The notes: generated by a model not told the origin, from the sequence alone. A stretch of DNA of 54,149 nucleotides from RGIG3513 sp045658985 (GCA_045658985.1 JAZOWC010000030.1:1-54149); one strand, 5' to 3'. Counted from the stretch's first letter, positions 24,711 to 36,665 are shown. Made by a program: numbers and translations.

Positions 24711-24714
<4 letters not shown>
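22312..24714 (-). CDS. pcrA: ATP-dependent DNA helicase PcrA/UvrD
   Basis: Superfamily 1A 3'-5' helicase for repair and replication restart, 800 residues. Motifs in order: Walker A AGAGSGKTT (about 42-50), motif II VDEYQDTN, motif III GDDDQSIYKFRGA, motif IV QNYRSTG, motif V TIHSAKGLEFDNVF, motif VI VAMTRARKKLY. The C-terminal 55 residues (GQKVVHRSFGEGVI...) form the Tudor-like domain that contacts RNA polymerase in PcrA. It starts inside the dnaE stop codon (ATGA), so replication polymerase and helicase are co-translated. Last gene of the murB operon. Confidence 0.95.
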
Positions 24715-28253
<3,539 letters not shown>

Positions 28254-28256
28254 ATC

Positions 28257-29132
28257 TTACAGCTCCTCGGCAAGTTTAACAAGTCGGCGCATACGCCCGT
28301 TGAGTCCCGGACGGGATATTTCTCCGCTGTGCAGCTTGCACAGCGCGGACAGGGATAGATCGGGGTTATTAAGCCTCAGCTCGGCAGTCTCACGCAGAGG
28401 TGCGGGCAGGGTGGAGAGCTTGCCTGCGGCTTCAAGCTTTTTTATGGCGGCGGTCTGTACGGCGGCGGCGGCAACCGTTTTGTCCAGATTTGCCGTGTCG
28501 CAGTTGACCTTGCGGTTTATGTTGTTGTTGAGGTCGCGCTCCACCTTTTTGACCATGATCTCCATGGCCGAAGTCTGCGCGCCCGCGGTGGTCAGCACGT
28601 CCTCAATGAGCGAACTGTCTTTAAAATACAGTATATGGTTGCCCCTGCGCTGAACGTATCCGGCATTCAGCCCCATTTCCGAAAGCAGGGTGGCCGTCTG
28701 CCGCGCAATATGGTAGTGTGAGGTCACGATCTCCAGATGGTAGCCCTTTTCGGGGGAGGAGGCGTATCCTCCCGCAATGAGCACACCGCGGAGGAATGCT
28801 GCCTTGCAGCAGTCGTCCTCAACCAGCGCGCGGTTGAGCTGCAGGGGGGAGTTTTTGTACTCGTAGCCGAACGCCTCATAGGCATACCGCATCTCATACT
28901 CCTCGCTCAGGCTCAGTATATTGCCATCCTGCCTCAGCGGAAAGCCGAATACCTGCCGCGCCACACTCATTACACGCTTGCGCACCGTGTGGCTGTCCGA
29001 CTGCAGCTTGATGCCGTCGGGTGCGAACTTGGCGGCGTACAGCATCAGTCCCAGACACTCGGCGCAGACACAGTTGGGGCATACAAATGAGCTGGAGCAC
29101 AGCTCGGCTTTCAGTTCTGCATTGAATGACAT
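28257..29132 (-). CDS. whiA: DNA-binding regulator WhiA
   Basis: A 291-residue WhiA with the LAGLIDADG-like N-terminal domain (FLRGVLIAGGYASSPEKGYHLEI, about 114-136, truncated here) and a C-terminal helix-turn-helix that recognises DNA (PDLSLSALCKLHSGEISRPGLNGRMRRL region, 250-280). A cysteine-rich N-terminus (CPNCVCAECLG) is notable. In Firmicutes WhiA affects division and chromosome segregation; in actinobacteria it drives sporulation. It sits between rapZ and dnaE. Confidence 0.94.
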   Translation of the reverse strand: MSFNAELKAELCSSSFVCPNCVCAECLGLMLYAAKFAPDGIKLQSDSHTVRKRVMSVARQVFGFPLRQDGNILSLSEEYEMRYAYEAFGYEYKNSPLQLNRALVEDDCCKAAFLRGVLIAGGYASSPEKGYHLEIVTSHYHIARQTATLLSEMGLNAGYVQRRGNHILYFKDSSLIEDVLTTAGAQTSAMEIMVKKVERDLNNNINRKVNCDTANLDKTVAAAAVQTAAIKKLEAAGKLSTLPAPLRETAELRLNNPDLSLSALCKLHSGEISRPGLNGRMRRLVKLAEEL

Positions 29133-29136
29133 ACTA

Positions 29137-30000
29137 TCAGCCCTTTGTAATATCGCGGTGGCGGATGACTACGTTATGACCGCAGCTGCCGAGGCGGTTT
29201 TTGATATTCTCGGCCATGGCTACCGAGCGGTGTCTGCCGCCGGTGCAGCCGATAGCCACTACCAGCGAGGTCTTGCCCTCGGAGATATAGAGGGGGATGA
29301 GGTAGTCAAGCATATCAAACACCTTGTCGGAGAACTCTTTGGCAGGCTCACGCTCAAACACAAAGTCATACACGTCCTTGTCCAGTCCGGTCTTGGGGCG
29401 CAGATCCTTGATGTAGAAGGGGTTTTCAATAAACCTCACGTCAAACACCATGTCCGACTCGTGAGGTATGCCGTGCTTGAAGCCAAAGCTCACCACGCTG
29501 ATGACCATAGCGCTCTTGCTGCCGCCCTCACCGAACAGATTAAGCAGGTGAGCTTTGAGATTTGCGGTAGACAGAGCGGTGGTGTCTATAACGTAGTCTG
29601 CCGAGTTGCGAATGGGATCCATCTGCAGACGTTCTTTGGCAACCGCCTCTGCAATATCTCCGTTAAAATCCAACGGATGACGGCGGCGGTTGGCCTTCTG
29701 TCGGTTGATTATCTCCTCATTGGAGCATTCGAGGAACAGTATGCGGCACAGTATGCCCTTTGCACCCAGATCGGCACGCAGGGCAAACATATTCTCGATA
29801 TTGGCGTCACTGCGCACGTCAATGACAAGCGCTACCTTCTTGTACTTGGCCGAAGTGCTCAAAAACAGCTCTATAAAACGTGATGCAAGAGGCGAGGGCA
29901 CGTTGTCTATGCAGTAGTAGCCCGAGTCCTCGAGCACATCCACGGCCATACTTTTTCCCGCGCCGCTCATACCGGATATGATCAGACATTCCATACTCAT
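29137..30000 (-). CDS. rapZ: RNase adapter/nucleotide-binding protein RapZ
   Basis: P-loop protein of the RapZ/YvcJ family, 287 residues. Walker A GMSGAGKS (about 10-17) follows a short strand; YYCIDNVP (about 28-35) is the typical next motif. The C-terminal domain carries the conserved CTGGRHRSV (about 258-266). In Enterobacteria it guides RNase E to small RNAs for glucosamine-6-phosphate synthase control; in Bacillus it binds nucleotides and affects competence. Its start shares one base with the murB stop, and whiA follows four bases after. Confidence 0.95.
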   Translation of the reverse strand: MSMECLIISGMSGAGKSMAVDVLEDSGYYCIDNVPSPLASRFIELFLSTSAKYKKVALVIDVRSDANIENMFALRADLGAKGILCRILFLECSNEEIINRQKANRRRHPLDFNGDIAEAVAKERLQMDPIRNSADYVIDTTALSTANLKAHLLNLFGEGGSKSAMVISVVSFGFKHGIPHESDMVFDVRFIENPFYIKDLRPKTGLDKDVYDFVFEREPAKEFSDKVFDMLDYLIPLYISEGKTSLVVAIGCTGGRHRSVAMAENIKNRLGSCGHNVVIRHRDITKG

Positions 30001-30896
30001 TATTCCTCCCCGAGTATCTTTATCTCGCGCTCCAGAGTTACTCCAAAACGCTCATAGACCGTCTTTTGTATATGCTCGCACAGCTCAAGCACGTCCGAGC
30101 AGGTGGCGCCGCCTGCGTTGATCACGAATCCCGCATGCTTCCGGGATACCTGAGCGCCGCCTATTGTGCAGCCTTTGAGTGAGCAATCCTCGATAAGCTT
30201 GCCTGCAAAATACCCCTCGGGCCGCTTGAAGGTGCTGCCCGCCGACGGCTTATCCAGCGGCTGGCTCTCTCTCCTGCGACGGGCAAGCTCTGCCATGGTG
30301 TTTTTTATCTCATCGCGGTCTCCCTGCCTGAGCTCGAACTCGGCACTCAGTATCAGGTATTCGGGATGCATCTTAAAGAAGCTTGTTCGGTAGCCGAACC
30401 CAAGCTCGGCGCCATTCAGCTCAAGCACCTCGCCCGAGGGAGTGCAGTATTTGGCAGAAACAAGTACATCTTTTATCTCTCCGCCGTAAGCGCCTGCGTT
30501 CATCATCACCGCGCCGCCCACCGTGCCGGGTATGCCGTGGGCAAACTCCAGTCCGGTCAGCGAATGCTCGGCAGCCGCCTGAGCCGTCACAGCCAGAGAG
30601 GTGCCTGAAGACACCGTGATGCGGTTGCCGCAGATTTGGGGAGGGGTGCTTTTCAGCTTGATTATCACGCCGTCAAATCCGTCGTCACGCACCAGCACGT
30701 TTGTGCCGTTGCCGAGGAAGGCGTATTTCACGCCGCTTGCTTTGAGCTCCCGCAATGCGCTCGGTGCGTCTCTTTCGTCCAGCAGGACAAACGTCCGTGC
30801 GCTGCCGCCCAGCCTGAATGATATATGCTCGCTCAGCGCAACGTTCTGCTGCACCTGCGAGTGTGTAAGTATGGTTGTGTCAAAGCTTTTTTCCAT
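30000..30896 (-). CDS. murB: UDP-N-acetylenolpyruvoylglucosamine reductase
   Basis: FAD-dependent enzyme that makes UDP-N-acetylmuramate for peptidoglycan, 298 residues. The FAD-binding segment has GNGTNVLVRDDGFDG (about 61-75) and GIPGTVGGAVMMNAGAYGG (about 120-138). The catalytic serine is in KPSAGSTFKRP (about 218-228), and VSRKHAGFVINAGGAT (about 248-263) is the C-terminal motif of type II enzymes. First gene of the murB-rapZ-whiA-dnaE-pcrA operon; its stop overlaps the rapZ start (TAATG). Confidence 0.96.
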   Translation of the reverse strand: MEKSFDTTILTHSQVQQNVALSEHISFRLGGSARTFVLLDERDAPSALRELKASGVKYAFLGNGTNVLVRDDGFDGVIIKLKSTPPQICGNRITVSSGTSLAVTAQAAAEHSLTGLEFAHGIPGTVGGAVMMNAGAYGGEIKDVLVSAKYCTPSGEVLELNGAELGFGYRTSFFKMHPEYLILSAEFELRQGDRDEIKNTMAELARRRRESQPLDKPSAGSTFKRPEGYFAGKLIEDCSLKGCTIGGAQVSRKHAGFVINAGGATCSDVLELCEHIQKTVYERFGVTLEREIKILGEE

Positions 30897-31093
30897 GGGT
30901 TTCTCTCCTTTGGCTCGGGTTTGAGAGGGGACTAGGGCCGATCCTGCGCGGCGGATGTGCTGTCTGTATCGGCAGGCGACGGCGCGTGAGTACTATATAT
31001 TATATTTCATCTCTGTGCATCGGCATACAAGAACCTTGTGGCAGTGTTGTCAGCATTGCACAGCCGTAAAAACAGTATAAATACTCATTCAAT

Positions 31094-31123
31094 ATTATAG
31101 CACAATACCGCACATTCTGTCTA
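31094..31123 (-). promoter_or_regulatory. Predicted promoter of murB operon
   Basis: Minus strand: TAGACA (31123-31118), 18 bases, TATAAT (31099-31094). It implies a leader of roughly 190 bases; I see no known riboswitch in it. The stretch 30897-31269 otherwise holds no gene. Confidence 0.55.
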
Positions 31124-31193
31124 CGGCGATTTTGGTCTTTCGGTGTAAATTCCGTCAACTATGAAACCGCTTACATTTTTTGCTCCGCGGCTA

Positions 31194-31222
31194 TTGACAT
31201 CGATGGCCTGCTGTGTTACAGT
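31194..31222 (+). promoter_or_regulatory. Predicted promoter of ceramidase-like gene
   Basis: TTGACA (31194-31199), 17 bases, TACAGT (31217-31222). Confidence 0.6.
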
Positions 31223-31269
31223 TCAATCATATCCACGTCATAATTCTGTAATACCGAGGAGGAATTTTT

Positions 31270-32583
31270 GTGCTCAAAGCAGGATTCGCGCGGCTGGACG
31301 TTACCCCGCCTCTGGGCAGCGAGCTTGCCGGATATTTTTCTGTCAGACTGGCAGAGGGAATACTCGATCCCATATATCTCAATGCCGTCGCAATAGGCAA
31401 CGGCGAGGATACCATAATTATCATAACCTCCGATCTTCTCAGTATTATGGAGGTTTTTGCCACCCGTATCCGCAATATGATCGCGGATGCCACGGGAGTG
31501 CAGGCCGATCATATTATGGTCACCGCCCTCCATCAGCATACCTCCATCCGTCTTGGCGTATGGCCGTGGACGGGCAATATGGAGGATGAGCACTATCTCG
31601 GCATACTTTTCGGCAAATACGTCGACGTTGCCCGTCTCGCCATCCGCGATATGAGTGATGCCGTCATCCATACCGCCGTGCAGGAGACGAAGGAACCCAT
31701 ATCCTTCATCCGCCGATACAAAATGCGCGACGGCTCCACCGTCACCAACCCCGGCAGACTCAACCCCAATATCGCCCATCCCATCGGTGAGGCCGACAAC
31801 AACGTGCGTCTGGTACGGTTTGTCCGCGAGGGCCGCAGAGATATTGCACTGGTTAATTTCTCCACCCACCCCGACGTTATAGGTGGCAAGCAGTTTTCGG
31901 CCGACTGGCCGGGATTTGTCCGTTCTTTTGTGGAGCAGGATATACCCGACACCCACTGTCTGGTGATCAACGGCGCGCAGGGGGATACCAACCATATCAA
32001 TACCGCCATAGCGGAGGAACAGACCGGTTACGGCCACAGCCGTCATATGGGCAGAGTCATTGCCGACACTGTCTCGGATATGTGGGACAAAACCTGCCCT
32101 CACACCGATACCCGCATATTCTCGGAGGTCAGAATGATCCTCAACCGCACCAATACCGACGGGTTTGACAGGGTAGAGGAATGCCGCAAACTGGACGAAG
32201 ACTACTGGGCAGGCAGACTTGACGGCCCCAACAAACCGGGTGCCACCATAATGGGCGAAGCACGCCGCATCAAAAACCTGCCCTATGAGACCATCTGCCA
32301 GAAGATCCCCGTCACCGTCATGGCTGTGGGCGACGTGGCATTCGTGGGCTACGGCGGCGAGCCTTTTACCGAGTACGCCACCCGCTCGAGAGCAATGGCA
32401 CCGGAGATGACCGTCATCACCTGCGGTCTTGCCAACGGTCAGCAGGGCTATCTGCCTACCGAGAGCGCATTTTCTGAGGGCGGCTACGAGGCCCGCTCTT
32501 CACGTTTTACCCCCACTCTGCCCCATCAGCTGCTTGAGGCCGCGGGCGAAATGCTGGACAAATGTAATATCTACAAAAAATAA
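31270..32583 (+). CDS. Neutral/alkaline ceramidase-superfamily protein
   Basis: A 437-residue protein whose first residues (LKAGFARLDVTPPLGSEL) match the N-terminal hallmark of the neutral-ceramidase-like superfamily. Further family landmarks are TALHQHTS (about 85-92, metal-binding histidines), NFSTHPDVIGG (about 197-207) and INGAQGDTNHIN (about 233-244). There is no signal peptide and no separate C-terminal Ig-like domain, unlike true secreted ceramidases, so it is probably an intracellular hydrolase of unknown substrate. Start is a GTG at 31270, chosen because AGGAGG lies seven bases upstream. It is followed by a Gfo/Idh/MocA oxidoreductase, suggesting glycan or glycoconjugate breakdown. 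Confidence 0.83.
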   Translation: MLKAGFARLDVTPPLGSELAGYFSVRLAEGILDPIYLNAVAIGNGEDTIIIITSDLLSIMEVFATRIRNMIADATGVQADHIMVTALHQHTSIRLGVWPWTGNMEDEHYLGILFGKYVDVARLAIRDMSDAVIHTAVQETKEPISFIRRYKMRDGSTVTNPGRLNPNIAHPIGEADNNVRLVRFVREGRRDIALVNFSTHPDVIGGKQFSADWPGFVRSFVEQDIPDTHCLVINGAQGDTNHINTAIAEEQTGYGHSRHMGRVIADTVSDMWDKTCPHTDTRIFSEVRMILNRTNTDGFDRVEECRKLDEDYWAGRLDGPNKPGATIMGEARRIKNLPYETICQKIPVTVMAVGDVAFVGYGGEPFTEYATRSRAMAPEMTVITCGLANGQQGYLPTESAFSEGGYEARSSRFTPTLPHQLLEAAGEMLDKCNIYKK

Positions 32584-32598
32584 AGGAGATACCCACCC

Positions 32599-33651
32599 AT
32601 GCCTATCACCAACAAAGTCAGATTTGCAGTCATCGGCAGCGGCAACATCGGCCGCAGTCATATGAGAGGCTGTTTGTTTAATTTTCAGACCGAGCTTGTT
32701 GCTATCTGCGATCCCGACATAGGCCGTGTCAACGAGACCGCCGAGATGTACGCTATAGACTCCGACCGTGTGTATACCGACTGGCGCGAAATGCTCAAAC
32801 GTGATGACATCGACGCAGTCATAGTTGCCTCGCCCGATCAGTTCCACGCCGAGCAGACGGTCACCGCGCTGGAAAGCGGCAGACACGTCCTCTGCGAAAA
32901 ACCCTTTGCCCTCACCCTCGACGACTGCAAAAAAATGCTCGATGCCGAAAAACGCACAGGCAAAAAACTGATGGTCGGTCAGGTCTGCCGCTACGCACCC
33001 GGCTTTGTCAAAGCCAAGCAGATCGTCGAAGCAGGCACCATCGGCGAGATATTCTATGCCGAGACCGAGTACGCCCATGATTATTCCCGCATCCCCGGCA
33101 AAACCGTCAACGGCGAGCCCTTCAACTGGCGTCTTGATCCGCAGCGCCACGGCATCCTCGGCGGCGGCTGCCACGCCCTCGATATGATCCGCTGGATCGC
33201 AGGCAACCCCACAGAGGTCACCTCCTACGCCAACCGAATGATGCTCAAAGACTGGCCCACCGACGATACCAGCATCACCATCTGCCGATTCCCCAACGGC
33301 GCTGTAGGCAAAGTCTTTGTCTCCATCGGCCTCAAGCGCAACTACACCATGCGCAGCTGCTTCTACGGAACAAAAGGCAGCATCATCTGCGACAATACCA
33401 GCGACCATCTGCTGCTCTACCGCACCGATCTGGAGGACAAGGGAATATCCTTTACAACCCCTCTGCGTATTGATATCGATGCCGACAGTCATAATACCAA
33501 AGCCGAGATCAACGAGTTTGCCGACCTGATCCTCAAAGACGAGCCCGTCCGCACCACCGCCTACGAAGGTACCTGCACCGTCGCCCTCGCTCTCGCCGCC
33601 GTAGAAAGCAACCGCATCGGCGCCCCCGTCAAAATCTCCTACGATTTTTAA
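32599..33651 (+). CDS. Gfo/Idh/MocA-family oxidoreductase
   Basis: NAD(P)-dependent sugar-type dehydrogenase, 350 residues. Dinucleotide loop VIGSGNIGRSHM (about 10-21); conserved CEKPFAL (about 100-106), in which the Lys contacts substrate; and GGGCHALDMIRW (about 192-203) with the catalytic His and Asp. The start is 15 bases after the ceramidase-like gene with GGAG in between, so one transcript is likely. The substrate is probably a sugar, inositol or amino-sugar derivative; the family also contains NAD-dependent glycosidases (GH109 type). Confidence 0.9.
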   Translation: MPITNKVRFAVIGSGNIGRSHMRGCLFNFQTELVAICDPDIGRVNETAEMYAIDSDRVYTDWREMLKRDDIDAVIVASPDQFHAEQTVTALESGRHVLCEKPFALTLDDCKKMLDAEKRTGKKLMVGQVCRYAPGFVKAKQIVEAGTIGEIFYAETEYAHDYSRIPGKTVNGEPFNWRLDPQRHGILGGGCHALDMIRWIAGNPTEVTSYANRMMLKDWPTDDTSITICRFPNGAVGKVFVSIGLKRNYTMRSCFYGTKGSIICDNTSDHLLLYRTDLEDKGISFTTPLRIDIDADSHNTKAEINEFADLILKDEPVRTTAYEGTCTVALALAAVESNRIGAPVKISYDF

Positions 33652-33659
33652 TCATTGCC

Positions 33660-33780
33660 CAACATAAAAAGCCTTCCCTGTACTTGGCTCTCCATTTGGG
33701 AGAGCTCCCGCGTAGCGGGTGAGAGGGTGTCCCCCGCAAAGCCTTCTCCTATGAGGAGAAGGGGGACCGCTTGGGGTGGA
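33660..33780. repeat. Dispersed intergenic repeat copy
   Basis: Shares a 26-base core starting GAGAGGGTGTCCCCCG (33721) with only two differences to 53911-53936, and the motif AAAGCCTTCTCCTATG with 3773-3788. It contains short hairpins (GCTCTCC/GGGAGAGC and CTTCTCCT/AGGAGAAG). No gene. Confidence 0.6.
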
Positions 33781-33844
33781 TGAGTTTCGCATTTTTCTTA
33801 TTTTGCGTCCCCTGCAATGTGTTTCGGTTTTGCATTTCGCATAT

Positions 33845-33880
33845 AAAAAAGACAGAGCTTTTTTGGCTCTGTCTTTTTTA
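33845..33880. terminator. Bidirectional terminator between converging genes
   Basis: Perfect stem AAAAAAGACAGAGC / GCTCTGTCTTTTTT with loop TTTTTTG; T-runs on both strands serve the oxidoreductase and the DegV gene. Confidence 0.85.
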
Positions 33881-33906
33881 CGCTCCTGCATTGCGGAGGG
33901 GGGTTG

Positions 33907-34806
33907 TTATTTCTTTTCGATTTCTTTTTCTTTTTCGCCAACATAGAACACTGCGACCGTGCCCACACCTGTGTGGGAGCCGATTATGGTGCCGATATCC
34001 AGTATGCGGATATCGTGGAGCTTGGGGAATGTCTTGCGTATGAGCTTTTCGGTCTCCAGAGCATCTTCGAGGCAGCCCGAGTGGTTGATAAAACACTTGC
34101 CCGAGTATTTTGTGCCGTTCTTTGCTCTGTCTGACATAGTGCGTACCGTTTCGGCAATGGCGTTTTTCTTGCCTCTGACCTTGTCGTAGGCTATGATATG
34201 TCCGGTGGCGTCAAGGTGCATAATGGGGCATATTCCCAGTATGGTTGCTGCGGCCGCGGCCACGCCAGACACTCTGCCGCTGCGCTTGAACTGGCTGAGA
34301 TCGGTGGAGAAGAACTGATACTCCTGATACTTGACCTGCTCTGCGATATACTGCTCAAGCTCATCCATACCCATGCCGCTGTCGCGCTTGTCGGCGGCGT
34401 TGTCCACGATCATTCCGTAACCGCCGCAGGCGCCCAGAGAGTCGACTATCACCAGCTTGCGGCCGGGGAACTCGCCCTTGAGCATATCGGCGGCCTCACG
34501 GGCGTTGCGTACCGAGGGGGTCATACCCGAGCCCAGAGCGATATGCAGGACGTCGCCTTTTTGGAGCAGGGCGCGGAAATAGTCCAGATAGGTGTAGGTG
34601 TTGATCTGGGAGGTGGTGGGCATTTTGCCCTCCTTGACCGCCTGATAGAAGGCTTTTATGGCATTCCCGTCGCGGCCCATGTCGTCCTCAAAAACCTTGC
34701 CTTCCATAGTGTAAGAATAAAACAGCACCGAAATATCCCGCGCCGACACGTAGGAGTAGGGAAGATCAACCGTAGACTCGCAGGAGAGAATAAATGGATG
34801 GTTCAT
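33907..34806 (-). CDS. DegV family fatty-acid-binding-type protein
   Basis: A 299-residue DegV/FakB-like protein. The N-terminus LSCESTVDLPYSYV (about 8-21) matches the usual D-S-x-x-D-L start in relaxed form; LGSGMTPSVRNAREA (about 96-110) and VDSLGACGGYGMIV (about 126-139) form the fatty-acid headgroup site. The C-terminal domain ends with SHTGVGTVAVFYVG (about 276-289), and the last residues are Lys/Glu rich. FakB proteins present fatty acids to the FakA kinase, but no fakA is in the window, so the role remains inferred. It is 9 bases behind the hemolysin III gene. Confidence 0.9.
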   Translation of the reverse strand: MNHPFILSCESTVDLPYSYVSARDISVLFYSYTMEGKVFEDDMGRDGNAIKAFYQAVKEGKMPTTSQINTYTYLDYFRALLQKGDVLHIALGSGMTPSVRNAREAADMLKGEFPGRKLVIVDSLGACGGYGMIVDNAADKRDSGMGMDELEQYIAEQVKYQEYQFFSTDLSQFKRSGRVSGVAAAAATILGICPIMHLDATGHIIAYDKVRGKKNAIAETVRTMSDRAKNGTKYSGKCFINHSGCLEDALETEKLIRKTFPKLHDIRILDIGTIIGSHTGVGTVAVFYVGEKEKEIEKK

Positions 34807-34815
34807 GTTGCACCT

Positions 34816-35481
34816 CTATAGAATATAAAATAAAATACATACAAACTGCATTATGCTGCCTGCAAGAACAAATACGTGGAACACCGTGTGCATATATTTG
34901 AGGCGTTTGCCCAGTCCGTAGGCTATTGCGCCTACCGTATAGGATATTCCGCCGGTCAGCAGCCACATAAGACCGCTGAAAGGTATGGCCTGCACGGCAT
35001 CACTCCAGCCCAGCAGGATGCACCAGCCCATAAGGACGTACAGGATCATTGATACCACCGACCAGCGATGCATATTGGCGGCGTTGAGCAGGACCCCCAG
35101 CAGGGCGCAGCCCCACACAAATCCCATAAGCAGCCAGCCGGTGACCGTTGACTGGGGGATTACGGCGGTGAGCAGAATGGGGGTATAGGTGCCTGCTATG
35201 AGCAGATAGATGACGCAGTGATCGGCTATCCGCATGAGCTTTTTCAGCCTGCCGGGGCGCAGTGCGTGATATATGGAGGACACGGCATATACGGCGGCCA
35301 TGGAGATGCCGTATATCAGACAGCCTGCCGTCACGTGAGGCTTGTTGAGGTTGAGCGAGCGGTAGGTGGCCGTGTAGAGCGCAAACAAAGCAAAAATAAA
35401 TCCCAGAACGTGGCTGAGGGTATTGGCCTTTTCTTCGCCGTCGGTGTAGCGGGGGAGGGTGATGTTTGTGAGTTTGTTCAT
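34816..35481 (-). CDS. Hemolysin III family (PAQR/YqfA-type) membrane protein
   Basis: A 221-residue protein with seven predicted membrane helices, of the hemolysin III/PAQR superfamily. Conserved points: HVLGFIFALFALYTA (about 25-39), SSIYHALRP (about 68-76, the family Ser and His), DHCVIYLLIAGTYTPI (about 87-102, conserved Asp) and a late HTVFHVFVLAGS (about 193-204) with the metal-binding histidines. Some members have hydrolase-like sites; a toxin role is not implied. GGAG precedes the ATG at 35481. It is the first gene of a two-gene unit with degV. Confidence 0.92.
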   Translation of the reverse strand: MNKLTNITLPRYTDGEEKANTLSHVLGFIFALFALYTATYRSLNLNKPHVTAGCLIYGISMAAVYAVSSIYHALRPGRLKKLMRIADHCVIYLLIAGTYTPILLTAVIPQSTVTGWLLMGFVWGCALLGVLLNAANMHRWSVVSMILYVLMGWCILLGWSDAVQAIPFSGLMWLLTGGISYTVGAIAYGLGKRLKYMHTVFHVFVLAGSIMQFVCILFYIL

Positions 35482-35528
35482 ATTTGTCAGCTCCGGAAAA
35501 ATACTGGCAAATGCATTCGCTGTGCTTG

Positions 35529-35557
35529 AGTATATACGATGGGCGGCAGGATATCAA
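35529..35557 (-). promoter_or_regulatory. Predicted promoter of hemolysin III-degV unit
   Basis: Minus strand: TTGATA (35557-35552), 17 bases, TATACT (35534-35529). Confidence 0.6.
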
Positions 35558-35575
35558 CCTACTGTTTGCCTTTTG

Positions 35576-35638
35576 GATTCTACCCTTGGGGAATGGGCGG
35601 TAGAGCGACGTTTTTCGCACTCTACCGGCAGTAGAATC
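35576..35638. repeat. Nested inverted repeats upstream of XRE regulator gene
   Basis: Outer pair GATTCTAC (35576-35583) / GTAGAATC (35631-35638) encloses CGGTAGAG (35598-35605) / CTCTACCG (35620-35627). It could be regulatory or a minor dispersed repeat. Confidence 0.5.
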
Positions 35639-35695
35639 GACAGTAGAGCCGTTGCGCATCAAGGGGTTTGGGGATAATTATTTACAAAAAACCGA

Positions 35696-35724
35696 TTGTA
35701 TTTGCGCCTTGGCTATGGTATAAT
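35696..35724 (+). promoter_or_regulatory. Predicted promoter of XRE regulator gene
   Basis: TTGTAT (35696-35701), 17 bases, TATAAT (35719-35724). Confidence 0.6.
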
Positions 35725-35758
35725 ACCCATAGCAAAAATCAACATAGGGAGGGCAGAT

Positions 35759-36364
35759 ATGTCCGTCGAACTCAAGCTCGTTATAGCCAAAAACATCGCC
35801 GCACTGCGCACTGCAAGGGGCATGACTCAGATAGAACTGGCAGAAAAACTCAACTACTCCGACAAGGCCGTTTCCAAGTGGGAGCGGGGCGAGAGCATCC
35901 CCGATGTGCTGGTGCTCAAGCAGATCGCCGATATGTTTTCGGTGACGGTGGACTACCTGCTCGAGGAGGAGCACGAGCCTGCCGCCCACCCTGTCAAAAA
36001 AGAGGCTGAGGGCGTGCGACATCACAACCGCGGCTTTATCACCGCCATCAGCATTATTCTGGTGTGGCTGCTTGCCACATTCATATTTATGATAGTGGAC
36101 ACCCTCGGCATAGAGAACAGTATGTGGTTCATCTTTGTATACGCCGTACCCTCCACCTTTGTGGTGTGGCTGGTGTTCAACTCCATATGGTTCAACCGCC
36201 GCCGTAACTTTATGATAATCTCGCTGCTTATGTGGAGCGTGCTGGCCGCGGCCTACTTGACCCTGCTGCCCTTTGAGCTCAACGTGTGGCTGCTCTTTGT
36301 GGTGGGAGTACCCGGACAGATCATCATATTCCTCTGGTCAAGACTCAAAAAAAGCCGTACATAA
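35759..36364 (+). CDS. XRE-family regulator with C-terminal membrane helices
   Basis: A 201-residue protein joining an N-terminal helix-turn-helix (about 6-62; MTQIELAEKLNYSDKAVSKWE, truncated, is the recognition region) to a hydrophobic C-terminus with about four membrane helices (from about 93, AISIILVWLLATFIFMI). A 30-residue acidic and charged linker separates them. The DNA-binding part would thus be held at the membrane and could sense envelope state; this is inference. The ATG at 35759 follows AGGGAGGG; the upstream extension to 35696 would contain the promoter and is rejected. It stands alone. Confidence 0.88.
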   Translation: MSVELKLVIAKNIAALRTARGMTQIELAEKLNYSDKAVSKWERGESIPDVLVLKQIADMFSVTVDYLLEEEHEPAAHPVKKEAEGVRHHNRGFITAISIILVWLLATFIFMIVDTLGIENSMWFIFVYAVPSTFVVWLVFNSIWFNRRRNFMIISLLMWSVLAAAYLTLLPFELNVWLLFVVGVPGQIIIFLWSRLKKSRT

Positions 36365-36370
36365 AAATCC

Positions 36371-36402
36371 GCTGCGGAACCGACCTTCCGCAGCTTTTTT
36401 AT
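36371..36402. terminator. Terminator between XRE gene and converging small gene
   Basis: Stem GCTGCGGAA / TTCCGCAGC followed by TTTTTT on the plus strand; it serves the regulator and overlaps the end region of the opposing gene. Confidence 0.75.
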
Positions 36403-36665
36403 TTGATGGCCGACTCCAGCCGGCGGAGTTTTTCTTCCAGAGCGGCAATGCGTAGTTTGAGATCGTCGGATGGGGACGGTGCGGCGGGCTCAAGCGCCTG
36501 CTCCTGAGTGGCGTTGCTGGACAGTATCTGCCCTATAAGAAAGAGCATATTCCCCAGCGCGTTCTGCTCGTCTGCAGTCAGGTTGCCTATGAGCACGAAC
36601 CCCACCACCGTGGCCAGACCGGTCATAGCCTCGGCGGGCAGATGCAGCAGACTTTTGAGCCACAT
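36399..36665 (-). CDS. Small hypothetical protein with C-terminal coiled coil
   Basis: An 88-residue protein of unknown family. An N-terminal half with a hydrophobic stretch (LATVVGFVLIGNL, about 17-29; LGNMLFLIGQIL, about 37-48) may associate with the membrane. The C-terminus (about 69-86, LKLRIAALEEKLRRLES) is a short coiled coil suited to self-association. The ATG at 36665 is preferred over a GTG at 36674 because AAGGAG lies eight bases upstream of the ATG and partly overlaps the GTG. No partner is evident. Confidence 0.65.
   Translation of the reverse strand: MWLKSLLHLPAEAMTGLATVVGFVLIGNLTADEQNALGNMLFLIGQILSSNATQEQALEPAAPSPSDDLKLRIAALEEKLRRLESAIK

Noticed and set aside
30897..31093. Riboswitch in the murB leader
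   Set aside because: The long leader invited a search, but no known aptamer pattern or paired terminator/antiterminator was evident.
34816..35481. Haemolytic toxin
   Set aside because: Hemolysin III is a historical name; the sequence is a seven-helix PAQR-type membrane protein with no toxin features.
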